A stretch of 64,000 nucleotides of DNA from Hyposmocoma kahamanoa (taxonomy: Eukaryota > Arthropoda > Insecta > Lepidoptera > Cosmopterigidae), in NCBI RefSeq assembly GCF_003589595.1, contig NW_020656077.1, positions 8,795,357-8,859,356 on the forward strand. The letters run 5' to 3'. The stretch's first letter is position 1. Each line of letters opens with the position of its first letter. The position numbers were made by a program, and so were the translations under genes. The notes below the pieces were generated by a model. The model had not been told where the DNA came from and did not search any database. It was given only the letters and a program-made list of their open reading frames with translations. Positions 23,130 to 34,329 of the stretch are shown here, piece after piece.

Positions 23130-23385
23130 TTTCATAATATCAAGTGACGGGACGAACAAGTCGTGCGCCTGGTGGTAAGCTACACCCCTGTCCATAACAG
23201 TTGCACTGCCACTCAGTCGTCATCTGTCACCCAGAGACATTTAGTATGAATAGAGCTCCTTGAAAAGAGTTCTTCCAGGGAAGTACTGCCACCTTTAATA
23301 TTTTTGCCGCCAAGCAGTAATTTGAGTATTACTACGTTCGGGTATTGAAGGGCAAGGGTGCTGGTGGCAACTGCCATGGACAGGC
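23130..23385. repeat. Two abutting RB fragments in opposite orientations
   Basis: Reverse tail piece (agtgacgggacgaacaagtc, 23140-23215), then a forward head piece (tagagctccttgaaaag, 23250-23380). Confidence 0.55.
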
Positions 23386-23469
23386 GTTTAGAAGACCACT
23401 GAAACGAAAATATTATGTGCGAAGTTTGCAAACAATAAATTTATATTAATTTGAAATGCAATTGATTTT

Positions 23470-23830
23470 AGAGGCCAAAATATTTAAATCAGTTAATATT
23501 TGCACACCTGCTTGCAGGTTGAATACATTGTACCTATTTTTATTTTAGATCTGTATAATTACTGTATTCTATAGTCCATCTGTTTAGGTACTTAAATAAA
23601 TGTAAACAATCTTGAGATGTCTATTTAATGAAATATACATTTATAAAATGATTTTCCCTTACCTTCAAATAAAAAATACAAGTGCTTAGCTTCTATTGAT
23701 TTGTAAAGCATGTGTTTCAATAAAAAAGATGTATCAAGATTGTTTACATTTAGTTAAGTACCTAAACAAATGGACTATAGCAAATTATCGTTTTCTATTC
23801 TATTCTATTCTAACCGAAATTTGAAATCAT
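23470..23830 (+). mobile_element. LINE 3' UTR fragment interrupted by M4
   Basis: cacacctgcttgcaggttga through attactgtattcta matches the 3' UTR at 20270-20345. After M4 it resumes and ends in ttctattctattctattcta. Confidence 0.6.
23572..23777. mobile_element. M4 MITE with ~45-bp TIRs
   Basis: tagtccatctgtttaggtac on the left pairs with gtacctaaacaaatggacta on the right, and the match continues through aatgtaaacaatcttga. A TA dinucleotide flanks each end (23570-23571 and 23778-23779), consistent with a Tc1/mariner-type TSD. Confidence 0.75.
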
Positions 23831-24377
23831 CGCCAATCAAAATTGATTCTATTGTACGTGTACATTAGATAGATACGTATACGTAGGGATGCGTAATGCG
23901 CTATCTCTTGCCGAGCACTTCTCTCATCACATTTGTAACCTCATTTCATTATCCCCATACATCCCGAACAATCCACAATAATCATTCGGCTCGGCTCGCA
24001 GTCGATCCAATCAATAAAAGTTTCACCAGTAACGGCCAATAATAACAATCCTTTTTCGATTCGAGAGAGGCGTCTTGCACGCGAGACTGAAGATCCGCCC
24101 TAATCGAGTTTTTATGGGTTATACGTTTTGTCGGAACACAATGGCAAATATATTTGCGACTTTAATAGTAAATAGAATTTGTTCAGAACTGTATTGCACC
24201 TAGAAAAGGGGCAACGCTCCAGATTCTAAACGGGCCGGTTTTCGGGCGCTCGTTTACCATGAGGCAAACTGACACTCGACTACCAGTCGTTCTGTTACGG
24301 ATCTATAAAATAAAAAGTCCTTATATTAATGTATTTATTTAAATACACCATCGGCACTACATAGAGAACTTACACCG
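23831..24377. other. Unassigned region
   Basis: No supported gene. Mixed composition with scattered GC-rich words (ttcgggcgctcgtttacc) but no sustained frame. Confidence 0.4.
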
Positions 24378-24560
24378 TTTTTAACCGACTTCAAAAAAAG
24401 GTGGAGGTTCTCATTTCGACTCTGTATGTATTACGCGAAAACTCAACATCAAAAACGGCATTTGTGTCTCAGATGTAGAAGACGAGAAATATTCCACCTC
24501 TAGGGTGGCAAACTAGGGGATGAATGACTTTTGAGACCAGGGTGCGTACCATAACCTTTC
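24378..24560 (+). repeat. RG dispersed repeat, truncated
   Basis: ttttaaccgacttcaaaaaa, then ggtggaggttctcatttcga. Truncated before its T-run module. Confidence 0.55.
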
Positions 24561-24839
24561 CAAAAACAATCTTATTTCAATGTAAGCCTAAGGTAAGCTT
24601 ATTGTAATATTACTCATATTTGTACCATGACGAACCTGTCAACCAAGTAATGTATTATTGCTAAAGTGATTGAAAGAAGGAACGATTTCCCAATATTGTC
24701 CATTCCTTACTAAAAATAGGAAAGAGATAACGCTATGTGAACTACATTATGCCATCTCTTTCTTTTTTGATGTTCCGAATCGTGTTACCGTAGTATAATG
24801 TTTAAGTACTTCATGTTATTCACATTCAGAGAATTTTGA

Positions 24840-25395
24840 CTGTTACAAAAGAGAAAAGTATGTAATAATAAAATCTATTAAAATTACGTTGTTTTCAATA
24901 ATTATTCCGCATTTTCATGAAGAAAAATAAATAAAACAAGCTGAGTCTTGATAGTCACGTTGTGAATTCGGAACTATAGTCTAGTGTCAACTGTTAGTTT
25001 CGCCAAGGAGCATATAGATGGTGCTGTCATAATTTCACGAAATAAACATCGCGTATATTTATTTAACGAGAAATTATTTCCTGTGCGCTATTAAATAAAA
25101 AATAAACAAAATATTGAAGAGTTATATGTATATAAATAAGTTCAACTTAACTTTTAACTAAAACTGAAAATAACATTATCTCCATTGCATCCGTGTAACT
25201 TGAAACTAAATTTGACATAAGAGCAATATTACTTTATTGTTAAAGTCGCGTCATAGTACGAACTAAGTGAATGAACAATCACAAAGCTGCCAATAAAACA
25301 TCATAGTTTTAACATTAGCTTACTTTAAACGCGTTATGGTACGAAAAGTCTATGTAAGGTTAAAGTAATATGGTTTTAAGAGGTTGTGGTAAGCC
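24840..25395 (+). repeat. RJ long dispersed repeat, copy 1
   Basis: About 550 bases, from tctattaaaattacgttgtt to ggttgtggtaagcccccag. Colinear with 43660-44278. No coding frame; the element type is unknown. Confidence 0.7.
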
Positions 25396-25885
25396 CCCAG
25401 TTTTTTTAGAACATTAATTTTTATACAGTATGTTGTACAATTACAGGCGTAAACAGCACTTACGAAAAAAAAGAATCTAAATTGAAAAAGATAATACTGT
25501 ACACAAGAAAAAAGAAAAACAAAACGAAGAAATTATTGAACAAAGCAAAGCAAAACCCCTAAGACCCTTAAAGCGCATTTATTTATTAGTAACCATTGAC
25601 TTAGTTAGTAACAGTCAGTCACAAGAAGACGACAAAGGAGAATGACAGTCTGGGCTACCTGCGGTCACTTGTAGTTGGACTAACAAATCAATCAATCAAA
25701 TTATCACATAACACTTACTTGCCACGTCATTTACGCGGATTTAATTGAACCACTAACTTACCGAAGCGGAAACTCATACCGTAAGTTCCGCGGTATTGAA
25801 ATCAAACGCACAACATAATGCAAGGTAATTATTGTAATTATCACAACAACAAAAAAGCTTTCTAAAACGTGTTTAACTTGAATAT

Positions 25886-26085
25886 AATAAACTGCCTCTG
25901 TGGCCAAACGATTACCATGCTGGACTGCCACGTAGAGGTCCCAGGTTCGATTCCCGAGCCGGTAGAAATATTTGTGTGTGTACATTTATTTCTCTCGTGA
26001 CTTTGGGTATAATTTGTGGTAGTCTATGTGTGTGTGTCCATGGCACCCGCGACACTATTTCTGTGTAATTGCCGCTTATACTGCT
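25886..26085 (+). mobile_element. tRNA-derived SINE
   Basis: Head aactgcctctgtggccaaac, then cccaggttcgattcccgagc (B-box). The body ends at catggcacccgcgac. The best-preserved copy of this family here. Confidence 0.7.
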
Positions 26086-26095
26086 TCTCCATAGA

Positions 26096-26380
26096 CATTG
26101 ACTTACAAATAAATGGAGGACGGGTCTAATACAAAACCCAGGAAAAAATGTCCCAAGTCAACCTATTTAAACGTAGTGACATGTAAAGGAATATGAAAAA
26201 GCTAAAACGTTGAATTTAAATTGTAATGTCATCGCAGTACTGTCTAATTTTGCTTGCTTCGCTGTCAGTCGAACAAACGAAGACTAAAGCGTGTATAACG
26301 CTCTGTATAAAATTTTAACGCCCTATAAGTTCGGACACTTTTTAGCGCGGACCCGACGTCCATATAATTGTAAGTCAATG
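26096..26380 (+). mobile_element. M1 MITE, long form, left end of the palindrome
   Basis: Perfect TSD tccataga on both sides (26088-26095 and 26381-26388). It sits just after the SINE. Private changes near the left end (ggaggacggg, cccagg) are not shared by the mirror copy. Confidence 0.9.
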
Positions 26381-26456
26381 TCCATAGAGAAGTATTTTCA
26401 AAGTCAAAGTAAAAGAATCGTTTAATCCATAGATAAAATAATTTTACACTTGATAA

Positions 26457-26684
26457 CATTGACTTACAATTATATGGACGTCGGGTCCGCGCTAAAAAGT
26501 GTCCGCACTTGTAAGGCGCTAAAATCGTATACAGAGCGCGACACTCCACTTTAGTCTTCATTTGTTCTACGGACAGCGCGATACTGCGATGACATAACAA
26601 TTTAAATTTCGAATAGGTTGACTAGGGACATTTTTTTCGTGGTTTTTGTATTAGACCCGTCGTCCATTTATTTGTAAGTCAATG
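26457..26684 (-). mobile_element. M1 MITE, short form, in the left arm
   Basis: Perfect TSD cttgataa (26449-26456 and 26685-26692). The mirror copy is at 28811-29038. Confidence 0.92.
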
Positions 26685-26696
26685 CTTGATAACGAC

Positions 26697-26830
26697 ACTT
26701 TTAAGCTACAGCTCGTTCAATATACTGACTCCCTGAGAAGAACGAGCAAGTAAATCTAGGGATTGCTCTTTTCAAATAAACTTAAATGCTATGGAATACA
26801 CTTTGAATCAAATTTGTGTGGAATCTAGAG
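26697..26830 (-). repeat. RK repeat, left arm copy
   Basis: Contains the reverse of ttgattcaaagtgtattcca and ctcgttcttctcagggag. Also present in the right arm (about 28665-28800) and at 54785-54905. Confidence 0.6.
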
Positions 26831-27059
26831 CCATGTCGTATTTCTATACGTCCTTATCTAACGCGTAGCCTTCAATTTTGTAATATGACTTTTCAATAAA
26901 AATACTCCGCAATCGTATACAGTTCACCACAAAAGCGTCGTTTACCTTGGTTAGACGAAATCGTGGTGAGTTTGGAATTAGCTCTAAAGCTTAGCCACCA
27001 GGTGGACTAAAACACCTTTTAAAGGAATGCGGGATTTTGCTAGAATCTGCCTTGTTGGA

Positions 27060-27093
27060 GGATTATGTCCAACAATACTGTTGGACATAATCC
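27060..27093. repeat. Perfect 15-bp hairpin
   Basis: ggattatgtccaaca and tgttggacataatcc pair across a 4-base loop. It is repeated in the mirror arm near 28402-28435. Confidence 0.75.
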
Positions 27094-27633
27094 AACTTCC
27101 AACTGGAAATTGTTTTTGTCCGTTGAACTGCCAATAGTAATACAGGCAATAATACTTTCCCGTATTACTACTACCCACAGGTCCAGTAGCAAGATAAGGT
27201 ACGTCTGGTACAACCTGGACAACAATCGACGAGTACCTGCCTCAAGCCGAGTACGTCTCGCCGAATACCTCACTTCACTTTTAGAACCATGCCAAACATT
27301 ATAGTGTATGCTATTGATGCGATGAGGAGATCTTCTACATACGCAGCTCAGTCAGTTACAATAATTATTCTATGAATATTACAAAAAAGGTACATTTGTG
27401 ACCCTTAGGTCTATTCAAGTATTAAAAGTCACATAAGTAATTTTTTCTACTAATTTAAAAGAGTAAATTATAGTGTTTTTAAAGCCTAATAAACATAAAT
27501 CAAATAGCTTATTTTGCACAACTTATAAATGCTAAATAGAATTCTTTCATGTCTAATTTACAAAATAAGTCAAATGTAAGTTGTTAACCTGAAAAAATAC
27601 AAAGAACAGAATACCTAATCTATATAGAAAATA

Positions 27634-27861
27634 CATTGACTTACAATTATATGGACGTCGGGTCCGCGCTAAAAAGTGTCCGCACTTGTAAGGCGCTAAA
27701 ATCGTATACAGAGCGCGACACTCCACTTTAGTCTTCATTTGTTCTACGGACAGCGCGATACTGCGATGACATAACAATTTAAATTTCGAATAGGTTGACT
27801 TGGGACATTTTTTTCGTGGTTTTTGTATTAGACCCGTCGTCCATTTATTTGTAAGTCAATG
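27634..27861 (-). mobile_element. M1 MITE, short form, at the palindrome centre
   Basis: The two flanks, agaaaata and tattttct, are reverse complements and not a direct TSD. The palindrome arms therefore meet exactly at the ends of this element. Confidence 0.9.
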
Positions 27862-28810
27862 TATTTTCTATATAGATTAGGTATTCTGTTCTTTGTATTT
27901 TTTCAGGTTAACAACTTACATTTGACTTATTTTGTAAATTAGACATGAAAGAATTCTATTTAGCATTTATAAGTTGTGCAAAATAAGCTATTTGATTTAT
28001 GTTTATTAGGCTTTAAAAACACTATAATTTACTCTTTTAAATTAGTAGAAAAAATTACTTATGTGACTTTTAATACTTGAATAGACCTAAGGGTCACAAA
28101 TGTACCTTTTTTGTAATATTCATAGAATAATTATTGTAACTGACTGAGCTGCGTATGTAGAAGATCTCCTCATCGCATCAATAGCATACACTATAATGTT
28201 TGGCATGGTTCTAAAAGTGAAGTGAGGTATTCGGCGAGACGTACTCGGCTTGAGGCAGGTACTCGTCGATTGTTGTCCAGGTTGTACCAGACGTACCTTA
28301 TCTTGCTACTGGACCTGTGGGTAGTAGTAATACGGGAAAGTATTATTGCCTGTATTACTATTGGCAGTTCAACGGACAAAAACAATTTCCAGTTGGAAGT
28401 TGGATTATGTCCAACAGTATTGTTGGACATAATCCTCCAACAAGGCAGATTCTAGCAAAATCCCGCATTCCTTTAAAAGGTGTTTTAGTCCACCTGGTGG
28501 CTAAGCTTTAGAGCTAATTCCAAACTCACCACGATTTCGTCTAACCAAGGTAAACGACGCTTTTGTGGTGAACTGTATACGATTGCGGAGTATTTTTATT
28601 GAAAAGTCATATTACAAAATTGAAGGCTACGCGTTAGATAAGGACGTATAGAAATACGACATGGCTCTAGATTCCACACAAATTTGATTCAAAGTGTATT
28701 CCATAGCATTTAAGTTTATTTGAAAAGAGCAATCCCTAGATTTACTTGCTCGTTCTTCTCAGGGAGTCAGTATATTGAACGAGCTGTAGCTTAAAAGTGT
28801 CGTTATCAAG

Positions 28811-29038
28811 CATTGACTTACAAATAAATGGACGACGGGTCTAATACAAAAACCACGAAAAAAATGTCCCTAGTCAACCTATTCGAAATTTAAATTGTTA
28901 TGTCATCGCAGTATCGCGCTGTCCGTAGAACAAATGAAGACTAAAGTGGAGTGTCGCGCTCTGTATACGATTTTAGCGCCTTACAAGTGCGGACACTTTT
29001 TAGCGCGGACCCGACGTCCATATAATTGTAAGTCAATG
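28811..29038 (+). mobile_element. M1 MITE, short form, in the right arm
   Basis: Mirror of 26457-26684, with TSD ttatcaag on both sides. Confidence 0.92.
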
Positions 29039-29114
29039 TTATCAAGTGTAAAATTATTTTATCTATGGATTAAACGATTCTTTTACTTTGACTTTGAAAA
29101 TACTTCTCTATGGA

Positions 29115-29400
29115 CATTGACTTACAATTATATGGACGTCGGGTCCGCGCTAAAAAGTGTCCGAACTTATAGGGCGTTAAAATTTTATACAGAGCGTTAT
29201 ACACGCTTTAGTCTTCGTTTGTTCGACTGACAGCGAAGCAAGCAAAATTAGACAGTACTGCGATGACATTACAATTTAAATTCAACGTTTTAGCTTTTTC
29301 ATATTCCTTTACATGTCACTACGTTTAAATAGGTTGACTTGGGACATTTTTTTCGTGGTTTGTGTATTAGATTCGTCGTCCATTTATTTGTAAGTCAATG
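29115..29400 (-). mobile_element. M1 MITE, long form, right end of the palindrome
   Basis: The inner flank tctatgga mirrors the TSD of the left outer copy, but the outer flank cgtgtacc does not match. The outer ~57 bases differ from the left copy and the rest is identical, so the palindrome breakpoint lies inside this element. Confidence 0.88.
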
Positions 29401-29604
29401 CGTGTACCTATTATGTCCTCGAAAACATTCAATTCTTCACATTGCCTTACGATTCATCAGAATGATTTTTTTAAAACTGCAGAAACGCCAATTTTAAAAG
29501 ACGCACAAATTTGACCTATCGTACACCGGCCCAGTTTTGTCACAAAATTATTTTAACCAATATATTTATATATTATATAATATTATCATTTATAATAATA
29601 ATAA

Positions 29605-30080
29605 AGGAGGAGGTTCTTACTTCGACTGTATGTTTTTTTTTATGCTACGCGATAACTCCGGTATTTGTGAACTAATTTTCATGATTCTTTTTTTGTTGGA
29701 AGGAGGGTACCTCCATAGTGGTCCCATTTAATTTTGAAGAAAATCATTCACCTCTAAGGCTGGCTGTTCACGCATGAAGATTAATTTTTATAAATAGCGC
29801 CAAAATTTTATTATAAGGAGAAATTATATTAATGGTTGATTTTGCTGTTCTCGAATTCAAGGCGTTTTTCTCTCTCAATATACTTTGAGTAGTGAGAACC
29901 GATTTTTAATATCTCCTGTGTCAAGTTCCGTATAGTGGCGAACTAGGAGATGAATCCGGGTTTGCGCACTTTCCGGTAACCGATTTCAATAAAACTTGGT
30001 AATTATATGTAATTCCACGTACTTTTGGGGTCGGTTTTTTTAGTACTCTGTACTGAGATTATTATTAGTAAAAACAAAGT
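29605..30080 (+). repeat. RG dispersed repeat
   Basis: aaggaggaggttcttacttc, then ctccatagtggtcccattta, colinear with 14490-14935 for over 400 bases. Confidence 0.65.
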
Positions 30081-30159
30081 GTACTCTTATTTGTGCCACT
30101 GTAATAATAATAATGTCCCAGACAACCAAATATAATGGCCTCCAGCACCAAATTAGAAA

Positions 30160-30265
30160 AAATCGTTTCCCAAATTGGTCCTACGGGGAATCGAACCTGG
30201 GACCTCCTCATCCAACGCGCACAATACAAACCGATGGGCCACCGAGGTCCTCGAAGATAACAATT
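30160..30265 (-). mobile_element. tRNA-derived SINE fragment
   Basis: On the minus strand, ggtggcccatcggtttg resembles an A-box and ccaggttcgattccccgt is a strong B-box. No acceptor stem pairs properly, so it is not called a tRNA gene. Confidence 0.6.
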
Positions 30266-30805
30266 AAATCTAATGAATGCGTATTACACCTTTGTATTCT
30301 AACTCAATTTATTTGATATTTATTCGATATTTTCAGTCAGTTACTATTAATAATCGGAGCTCCTATTCAAACTACGTGAAAACTAACTTCAATCTACTTG
30401 CGAGGTGTAGTGGAGCTTAGAGACGATGTAATAAGCAGAATTTTGTATAGAACGTCTATGTGGATTTCTAGTAATACATACATAGTGGACAGTACCTCCC
30501 TCTGAAGTCTTGGAATGGTTACAAATAAAAAGCAATATAGTTATGTTTTAATGTAAAACTTGCAAATAAATTACTATATTAAAGTAGCTCGATTGTTATG
30601 TGTACAAAATAAAATATTTCTATATTTATCTATTTACTTCTATATCTATTCTCTATTTATTATAAATTATAACACCGTAATATAATAATAATAAAATGCA
30701 ACACATTTTTAAAACAACATAGTGATTACTAAGAAATATAATCTTGAATGTGCCATTGCTTGCGAAATTTTTTTTTTTTTTTAATTTTTTTTAAATTTAG
30801 CCGTG
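30266..30805. other. Unassigned AT-rich region
   Basis: No gene. T-runs occur at about 30768-30800 immediately before the retroposon. Confidence 0.45.
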
Positions 30806-31147
30806 GGGCGACGGCTTAAGAATACATTGTCGCCTCCCCATACATGCCCGTGGGGGTCGTAAGAGGCGACCGAGGGCGTCACAAGTGTCCATCTGCTTAG
30901 CATTGTGGTAGGCTCTGTGCCGACTGGATAGCGACCACAGTACACACGGCGGAAAACCCTCCACAGTGAAACGCTTTTGCGAATCGCGTTCAGGGATCAG
31001 TTGGTGTACATCCAGTGCATTTGGCCAGACCGGCAAAATGATAGTGACGGAGTGAAGATATTTGTGTTTTCCATCCGTTACTCTCATCTCTGGACTGTAT
31101 TCGCACTTTCCATCAGGCGCGGTGCAGTCATTTTGTCGAGTCGCAAG

Positions 31148-31177
<30 letters not shown>
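30806..31177 (+). mobile_element. Retroposon with a poly(A) tail
   Basis: A GC-rich segment (cctccccatacatgcccgtg, then gcgaccgagggcgtcac) ends in about 30 A residues near 31147-31177, the mark of LINE-mediated reverse transcription. There is no intact frame, so the source is unclear (LINE tail or transcript copy). Confidence 0.5.
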
Positions 31178-31178
<1 letters not shown>

Positions 31179-31184
31179 AACATT

Positions 31185-31740
31185 ACTTATGTCTGTACCA
31201 CAGACCATATCTGTACCTTGTGACGATGCAACCTCCTTCATCGTCATTCTACCTTCTTACCGCCCTTTTCTCTGGTTCGTGCCCACCTACTTTTAAATTT
31301 TGAATCGTTCTTAAATTCCTTTTTCTTTTTTAATTTTTTATCAAATTGATATTCAATAATTTTTTATGTGATATGACTCCACTAGTTTGATAAAATTATC
31401 GAACACTCAGAAAATTCCTTTTTTACTTTTTTTAGTTACTTTTTTTAGTTAAATCATGTAACGTAACTGCTTGTAAAGTATTGCATTTGTACGATCATTG
31501 AAAATCAAACCACCGAACCGCTTATAAAGCATAGAAATTCTAGAAATTACAGGCCCTTGGAGTAAATTCCTTTTTTCCATTAAAGGGAGTGTTTTATACC
31601 ATTTTACCTACCTGTTTTCATATCATTGTTTTGTTACAACCTTTACTTTACCTGTTCTTTTCCCTCTTTCTTTATTTCTACAATAAAATTCACGTGAACC
31701 AAGTCTTGTATTTAATTACGCGAGGCCCGCGTTACAACCT
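31185..31740 (+). repeat. Dispersed repeat, probable LINE 3' region
   Basis: cttgtgacgatgcaacctcc, then gttttataccattttaccta, then ttgttacaacctttac, as at 13110-13530. It contains a reverse SINE-tail scrap at about 31375-31420. Confidence 0.4.
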
Positions 31741-32213
31741 CACCTGTGGTGCGTAGCCGGGTTTAGATTACGAGGTGTGTTTATGCTGCGGGACGCGCAC
31801 TACCCAAAGCTCACAGCAGTAACGAATATTATGTTTAGTAAGTAGAAGAAAATATGTCGAAATTAACAATTCATTAATGAATATTATTTAGCGTCTATAT
31901 AAATTTTAAATACTTTTTACAGCTACCATTATACTGTATATAAAATGCTGCCAAAAAAGCGCTTGTACGGCAGCCATTTTGAAAAATGGCTATATTACTT
32001 AGTAAAATATAATTATCATTCAAATGAAAAATAAAATTTCCTCTACACTGCAAAAATGCAGTAAAAGTATTTTCAGTATAGTACCAAACCTCGTCTCTTG
32101 TAATAATCATTTGACAAAGATTAATTCTAAAAATCTTAAAATTGAGAAACAAATTCTAAAGACGATGCGATGATTTGAGTTTAAAAAATGAAACCAAAAC
32201 AATAGGGGCTGGC
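31741..32213. other. Unassigned region with an RD scrap
   Basis: gggacgcgcactacccaaag near 31790 matches RD, the sequence flanking the FB copy at 22159. Otherwise nothing is recognised. Confidence 0.4.
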
Positions 32214-32441
32214 CATTGACTTACAAATAAATGGACGACGGGTCTAATACAAAAACCACGAAAAAAATGTCCCAAGTCAACCTATTCGAAATTTAAATTG
32301 TTATGTCATCGCAGTATCGCGCTGTCCGTAGAACAAATGAAGACTAAAGCGGAGTGTCGCGCTCTGTATACGATTTTAGCGCCTTACAAGTGCGGACACT
32401 TTTTAGCGCGGACCCGACGTCCATATAATTGTAAGTCAATG
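32214..32441 (+). mobile_element. M1 MITE, short form
   Basis: Perfect TSD gggctggc (32206-32213 and 32442-32449). Confidence 0.92.
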
Positions 32442-32877
32442 GGGCTGGCATCATATTTTCAACAGCTCCAAAAACAAATTCCAAAAAAAAAAATGCATAT
32501 AATGTGCAAATAGAAAAAGCATCCGTGCAGATACACTTACGGGATGAACGCTTCACATTTCAAATAAAGTTTATTTACATTGGCAACAAAAGCGATTCAA
32601 GCAAAATAACTCGGTTTTACTTTTAAAACATTGTGCCGAGTCTGTCCATATTCATTACAGCCTCGCGTAAAAGTGCATTGTACAACGCTATTTGATATTC
32701 TCTTGAAATTTACGGTAATAATAAGAATAATAATAATAATTACCAGCTGTGAAGAATACAGTAAACAATAATACACGCCATGCTGCTTGACTTCGAATTT
32801 GTTTGACTTTTGTGTTGACTGAGAAAAAGAAAAACAATAATAATATAAATAAAATTTTTATTGAAATATCAATTCAA

Positions 32878-32995
32878 AAATTGAATATCAATTCAATAAT
32901 TTTTTGTGAAATTACTCCACTAGTTTGTTATAATTATTAATACAAAGATCGAACACTCAGAAAAAATTCCTTCGACCGACCGATAATTAATACAG
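32878..32995 (-). mobile_element. SINE tail fragment
   Basis: Reverse of gaaggaattttttctgagtg and tcgatctttgtattaataat, then aactagtggagtaatttcac. It abuts a forward copy of the same family. Confidence 0.55.
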
Positions 32996-32999
32996 TGAA

Positions 33000-33290
33000 T
33001 AGCGACATCTCTCGCCAGGACTGTTAGCTGTAAAGGTACTAACTGGGTGATAAATCTTTCATAGATTTCTCATAGATGGCGCTACGACTAAAAAGTCGTT
33101 GAAAAACCAAATACAAAGACACGACGCAAGCACATAGAAGAATTCGTGAGGTCCGTTGGTTCGTTCCGTGGCATAGTTGGTATAGCGTCTGCCACGGTAT
33201 GCAAGAAGACGTCGCGTCAATTCGTATCCGACCGGATCGAAGGAATTTTTTCTGAGTGTTCGATCTTTGTATTAATAATAATAATAATAT
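33000..33290 (+). mobile_element. tRNA-related SINE with the tRNA-like part in the middle
   Basis: 5' body tctcatagatggcgctacga, then A-box gtggcatagttggtatag (33170), a damaged B-box, the conserved end tttctgagtgttcgatcttt, and a (taa)n tail. The tail is interrupted by M5. Confidence 0.7.
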
Positions 33291-33526
33291 ACTTCCGGAC
33301 ACTTAGATCGAGCCACCTCGCATTTTTGTCGTACAGGGCTAGAATACAAAAATAGTGTTATCACCGAAGAAAAAGTTTTCCCCGGTTTTGCAAATCCAAA
33401 TTCCCAACAAGAACCTATGGAAAAGACGTTTAGTATCAAAATTGCATACCTAATAGATTTTGATCAATCAAACATTGTTTAAGGTACTGATAATGAGCGG
33501 TGGCTCGAATTATGTGCCCGGAAGTG
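33291..33526. mobile_element. M5 MITE, complete copy
   Basis: Left end acttccggac, right end gtgcccggaagt. TIRs of roughly 38 bases (tcgagccacct inside). Inserted in the (taa)n SINE tail, which resumes as aataataataacg. Confidence 0.7.
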
Positions 33527-33544
33527 TAATAATAATAACGCACA

Positions 33545-34016
33545 CACTCATAATCGCGCACTACGGAAACCCTTTATCGCGGGTGCCATGGACACATACA
33601 AAGACAACCATAAATAACACCCAAACTCAAGAGAGAAATGACTTAGAAGCAGTACCTTGTGAAAGAGTTCGTCCTGGGAAGTACTGGCACCTTATCCATT
33701 TAAACCGCCAAGCAGTAATGTCAGCATTACTGTGTTGTAAGGATGCTGGTGAAATTGCGGGCACAAGGGACTTGTCAGCTTACGTCACAGGGTGACGGGC
33801 GCAGTGGCAGTGCCCCTCAGATCTTTGCAATTTAAAGCTCTAAGTGGCACTCCAATTGTTATGGACAGAAGTGTAGCTTACCATCAGGAGCTACTTGTTC
33901 GTCTTGTCACTTGGTATTATAAAGAAAAATGTAGGCCATATAAATATTTCTCCCGGCCTGGGAATCGAAACCGAGACCTCCGCGTGGCGGTCCAGCGTGG
34001 TAAACGGTTCTTTCTC
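33545..34016 (-). mobile_element. tRNA-derived SINE split by RB
   Basis: The SINE end (gcgggtgccatggacacata, 33580) and the SINE head (gaatcgaaaccgagacctcc, 33962) lie on either side of an RB copy at 33643-33926. Joined, they match the family copy at 25886. Confidence 0.65.
33643..33926 (+). repeat. RB repeat, near full length, nested in a SINE
   Basis: Runs from gcagtaccttgtgaaagagt to gtcttgtcacttggtattat. It gives the clearest RB outline, about 280 bases. Flanks share aaatg, a possible short TSD. Confidence 0.65.
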
Positions 34017-34037
34017 ATTAGAAATCTACGTTCAAAA

Positions 34038-34323
34038 CATTGATTTACAAATAAATGGACGACAGGTCTGATACAAAAACCACGAAAAGAATGTCCCAAG
34101 TCAACCTATTTAAACGTAGTGACATGTATAGGAATATGAAAAAGCTAAAACGTTGAATTTAAATTGTGATGTCATCGCAGTACTGTCTAATTTTGCTTGC
34201 TTCGCTGTCAGTCGAACAAACGACGACTAGAGCGTGAATGACGCACTGTATACAATTTTAACGCCCTATAAGTTCGGACACTTTTTAGCGCGGACCCGAC
34301 GTCCATATAATTATAAGTCAATG
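34038..34323 (+). mobile_element. M1 MITE, long form
   Basis: Flanks gttcaaaa and gttccaaa match at 7 of 8 positions. The left end reads cattgatttac, one change from consensus. Confidence 0.87.
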
Positions 34324-34329
34324 GTTCCA

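Larger units (their letters stand above)
26096..29400. repeat. Giant near-perfect palindrome (~3.3 kb)
   Basis: Arms 26096-27633 and 27862-29400 are inverted copies of about 1.54 kb, with the 228-bp M1 at 27634-27861 as spacer. Identical peptides can be read from opposite strands at matching places (27040-27273 and 28222-28455; 26265-26600 and 28895-29230). The arms contain M1 copies, an RK segment and a small internal hairpin. Similarity ends within the outermost M1 copies. It may be a real inverted duplication or an assembly product. Confidence 0.9.

Noticed and set aside
26265..26600. Recurrent peptide beginning MLCHRSIALSVEQMKTK on many M1 copies, 60-110 aa
   Set aside because: It is the chance translation of the short-form M1 interior. 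It has no domain, stops at different flanks in each copy, and is absent from the long form in the same frame.
30797..31183. A 128-residue minus-strand frame starting in a poly-Phe run
   Set aside because: It begins in the reverse of a retroposon poly(A) tail and reads the wrong strand of that element.
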